From contig CADAPN010000070.1 of assembly GCA_902789835.1 (NCBI GenBank), positions 1-16,248 of the forward strand: a DNA stretch of 16,248 bases, written 5' to 3'. Shown here one piece after another: positions 15,701-16,248 of the stretch. Position numbers and translations under genes: made by a program. Origin of the DNA: Oscillospiraceae bacterium (lineage in GTDB: Bacteria; Bacillota_A; Clostridia; Oscillospirales; Oscillospiraceae). The notes under the pieces are model-generated. The model had not been told where the DNA came from, did no database searches, and saw only the letters and a program-made list of their open reading frames with translations. Within the stretch, counting starts at the first letter, position 1. Every line of letters begins with the position of its first letter.

Positions 15701-15732
15701 ATTTCCAGTGCCTTTAAGTAGATAGTGTTCAC
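12706..15732 (-). CDS. smc: Chromosome segregation ATPase Smc, short-armed
   Basis: Smc forms the ring-shaped bacterial condensin with ScpA and ScpB and organises chromosomes by loop extrusion. The N-terminal head has Walker A GPNGSGKS (34-41) and the RYYRSGESEYYIN and GQGKI blocks. A coiled coil follows to about residue 415, then the hinge (about 415-582: GYSKAVKSVM ... GGSMTGGSS), a second coil, and the C-terminal head with signature LLSGGEK (near 909) and Walker B FCIMDEIEAALD (near 938). At 1008 aa it is about 180 residues shorter than the typical 1,170-1,190. Judged from hinge position, the loss is split about equally between the two arms; heads and hinge are complete. The start is GTG 15732, with AAAGGA very close upstream. 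It leads the operon. rnc, its common upstream neighbour in Firmicutes, is not here. Confidence 0.97.
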   Translation of the reverse strand: MNTIYLKALEIQGFKSFADKTRLTFEKDITAIVGPNGSGKSNISDAVLWVMGEQRTKALRGNKMEDVIFGGTEVRSPMGFAQVSLILDNSEHLFETEGSELMLTRRYYRSGESEYYINKEPVRLKDINGLLMDTGLGRDGYSIIGQGKIADIISTKSTDRREVFEEAAGISRYRYRKEEAERKLEKTEENLVRINDKIEELELQVGPLKEQSEKAKKYLVLRDELRIREISVWLATLDKLRAQSEAVRQEYEQLSEELTRAKAELDSVYVSGDSLTERMHRKDVESEEARERLSAAEARLSTCEAEAAVLNANIESSIENVQRIQKDLEQQRSRVEEIRSEIRHGQERIREIEEEKENLAGRMQEAENVLKGCQMKLSSREAMLKQQTDQFNAATVERNSAEARVRILSDMQRDFEGYSKAVKSVMREANRGTLRAIYGPVSGLIRTDGELALAIETALGSAGQNIVVGTQNDARLAIEMLQRQDAGRATFLPLDTIRGSRLQEVPERDPGFVGLASELVDYDPKYEQIILNLLGKTVIAERLSDAIRMSKTSGNRLRIVTLDGQMIHSGGSMTGGSSIRSSGILSRASELEQLKQDLLHLQKKQENAQELLDNTRRATEKLQYELSMAQEDQSRLLQDMAALDAERRSVDASTQQFTVLLNAIDGDSDLRRSTIAAAERQTESFRERLKEKLEQKKTIQADVDREKAEIRRISDEKLELEGKRTKTDKLAQQLNADINDLERRVSRAEQKKVTADLEEKQIIDKLWDSYELSHTAAQTLRQPVENLQKANKEITDLRRQMNALGTPNLGAIEEYERVNTRYEFLREQRDDVEKAKNELVGVIRDITHDMETIFVERFRRIDECFRDTFRDLFGGGKAALVLEDENDVLNCGIDIRVQPPGKAVSTISLLSGGEKAFVAIALYFAILKVRPTPFCIMDEIEAALDEENVSRYAQYMRHFADKTQFLVITHRRGTMEEADMLYGVTMQEKGVSTVLSLDLEAAKKTIEE

Positions 15733-15775
15733 CTATCCTTTTAAATGTTCTTTTTAATAAGGAATCAGACAGAGT

Positions 15776-15804
15776 ATTTTAGCATAATATCGCGCTTTTT
15801 TCAA
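15776..15804 (-). promoter_or_regulatory. Promoter of the smc operon
   Basis: The minus strand has -35 TTGAAA (15799-15804), a 17-nt spacer and an extended -10 TGcTAAAAT (hexamer 15776-15781), giving a leader of about 38 nt before the GTG. A second TATAAT (minus strand, 15811-15816) lacks a clear -35. Confidence 0.75.
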
Positions 15805-15846
15805 CAACATATTATACCGCTGAGAGCAGCGATCCATATAATTTTC

Positions 15847-15869
15847 CACAGGGAAAACTGTCCCCTGTG
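15847..15869. promoter_or_regulatory. Inverted repeat between divergent promoters
   Basis: CACAGGG (15847-15853) and CCCTGTG (15863-15869) are perfect inverted copies around 9 nt, lying between the smc promoter and the promoter of the secreted protein. It could be an operator or a chance palindrome; the nearby CACATGTG is a second short palindrome. Confidence 0.35.
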
Positions 15870-15919
15870 CACATGTGTCAGTTTTTCATTTTTATGTGAC
15901 GGTTCTGTGATAATCGGGG

Positions 15920-15928
15920 TGCTATACT
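15920..15928 (+). promoter_or_regulatory. Extended -10 promoter of the secreted protein
   Basis: TGcTATACT (hexamer 15923-15928) is an extended -10 element. No good -35 lies at the usual distance, as is common for extended -10 promoters. The leader to ATG 15996 is about 60 nt. Confidence 0.5.
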
Positions 15929-15995
15929 CCGCACGTGCTCAAGAAAAGCACCGCAAATCAAATTAAAAATCACTCATCTAAAGGAGATATATAAA

Positions 15996-16248
15996 ATGAA
16001 AAAACTGATTTCTGTCATGCTTATCCTTGTTCTGGTTCTCTCTGTCGGAACCATAGCCTTCGCAGACAACAATGCCGTCACCGTCACCAAGAGCCCGACC
16101 GATGAAGTTCGCTTCGTCGGCGACAACGCGATCTTCACCGCCGCTGCAGCCGGATACAGCAAGTTCAGCTGGAACTTCCAGAGCCCCGACGGCAAGACCT
16201 ATACGGTTCAGGATTTCCGCAACATGTTCCCCTATGCACGTGTCGAGG
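15996..16248 (+). CDS. Secreted protein, 5' part only
   Basis: The gene begins with AAGGAG nine bases before ATG 15996 and runs off the window after 84 codons. Residues 1-23 form a clear Sec signal peptide (MKKLISVMLILVLVLSVGTI, then AFA as the likely cleavage site before DN). The mature start reads NNAVTVTKSPTDEVRFVGDNAIFTAAAAGYSKFSWNFQSPDG. This pattern of short beta strands with a central tryptophan resembles immunoglobulin-like or PKD-like domains of surface proteins. It is divergently transcribed from smc. The remaining protein is outside the window, so the function cannot be stated. Confidence 0.85.
   Translation, partial: MKKLISVMLILVLVLSVGTIAFADNNAVTVTKSPTDEVRFVGDNAIFTAAAAGYSKFSWNFQSPDGKTYTVQDFRNMFPYARVE

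Noticed and set aside
12823..15717. Very long open frame on the plus strand opposite smc
   Set aside because: It mirrors the smc codons and has no ribosome site or recognisable domain; the minus-strand Smc motifs are complete.

Overview
The window looks like chromosome of a Bacillota (Firmicutes) member, most likely a Clostridia-type gut lineage of moderately high GC. The grounds are strong Shine-Dalgarno sites throughout, several TTG and GTG starts backed by those sites, consensus sigma-A promoters, a Firmicute-type bS21, and the gene order smc-ftsY-yhbY-nadD/yqeK-rsfS-leuS. Almost every gene reads on the minus strand. Only the tRNA, a probable small RNA and the truncated gene at the right edge read on the plus strand.

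Left part (1-3770): an intact tRNA-Leu(CAG) with its terminator is followed by a visibly AT-richer 3.6 kb stretch. That stretch holds an AAA/DUF4143 ATPase with its own palindrome-covered promoter, then a small operon of an acidic 81-aa protein, endonuclease IV (nfo) and a rhomboid protease. Both nfo and the rhomboid gene are broken by what looks like one missing A in an A-run. At 3702-3761 the last 26 bases of the tRNA-Leu and its terminator hairpin occur again, so the stretch is bracketed by an att-like direct repeat. No integrase is present.

Middle part (3770-7200): a pair of small unrecognised genes (a two-helix membrane protein and a 71-aa protein) is followed, going right, by an envelope pair: a lipoprotein with a phage-tail-type lysozyme domain and a zinc-ribbon/one-TM/coiled-coil protein. 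A 766-bp gene-free stretch (6202-6967) carries the lipoprotein promoter, a candidate structured plus-strand RNA with promoter and terminator, a second plus-strand terminator, and the rpsU terminator. rpsU has a perfect-consensus promoter placed just inside the end of leuS.

Right part (7200-15732): an ordinary housekeeping cluster read leftwards from one good promoter: smc, ftsY, yhbY, a fused nadD-yqeK, rsfS, then leuS. The genes nearly touch (ATGA overlap or gaps of 1-16 nt) up to rsfS. They link chromosome segregation, membrane protein targeting, ribosome biogenesis and silencing, NAD synthesis and Ap4A turnover. leuS is set apart by a 221-bp leader with two 61-62 nt direct repeats, each containing a near-copy of the leuS start region. 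The Smc protein is about 180 residues short, with both coiled-coil arms shortened by similar amounts. A divergent secreted protein begins at 15996 and runs off the window.

The items most worth a second look are the leuS leader repeats, the orphan RNA at about 6468-6746, the tRNA-bracketed segment with its two matching frameshifts, and the short-armed Smc. I do not see a convincing new defence or mobile system.
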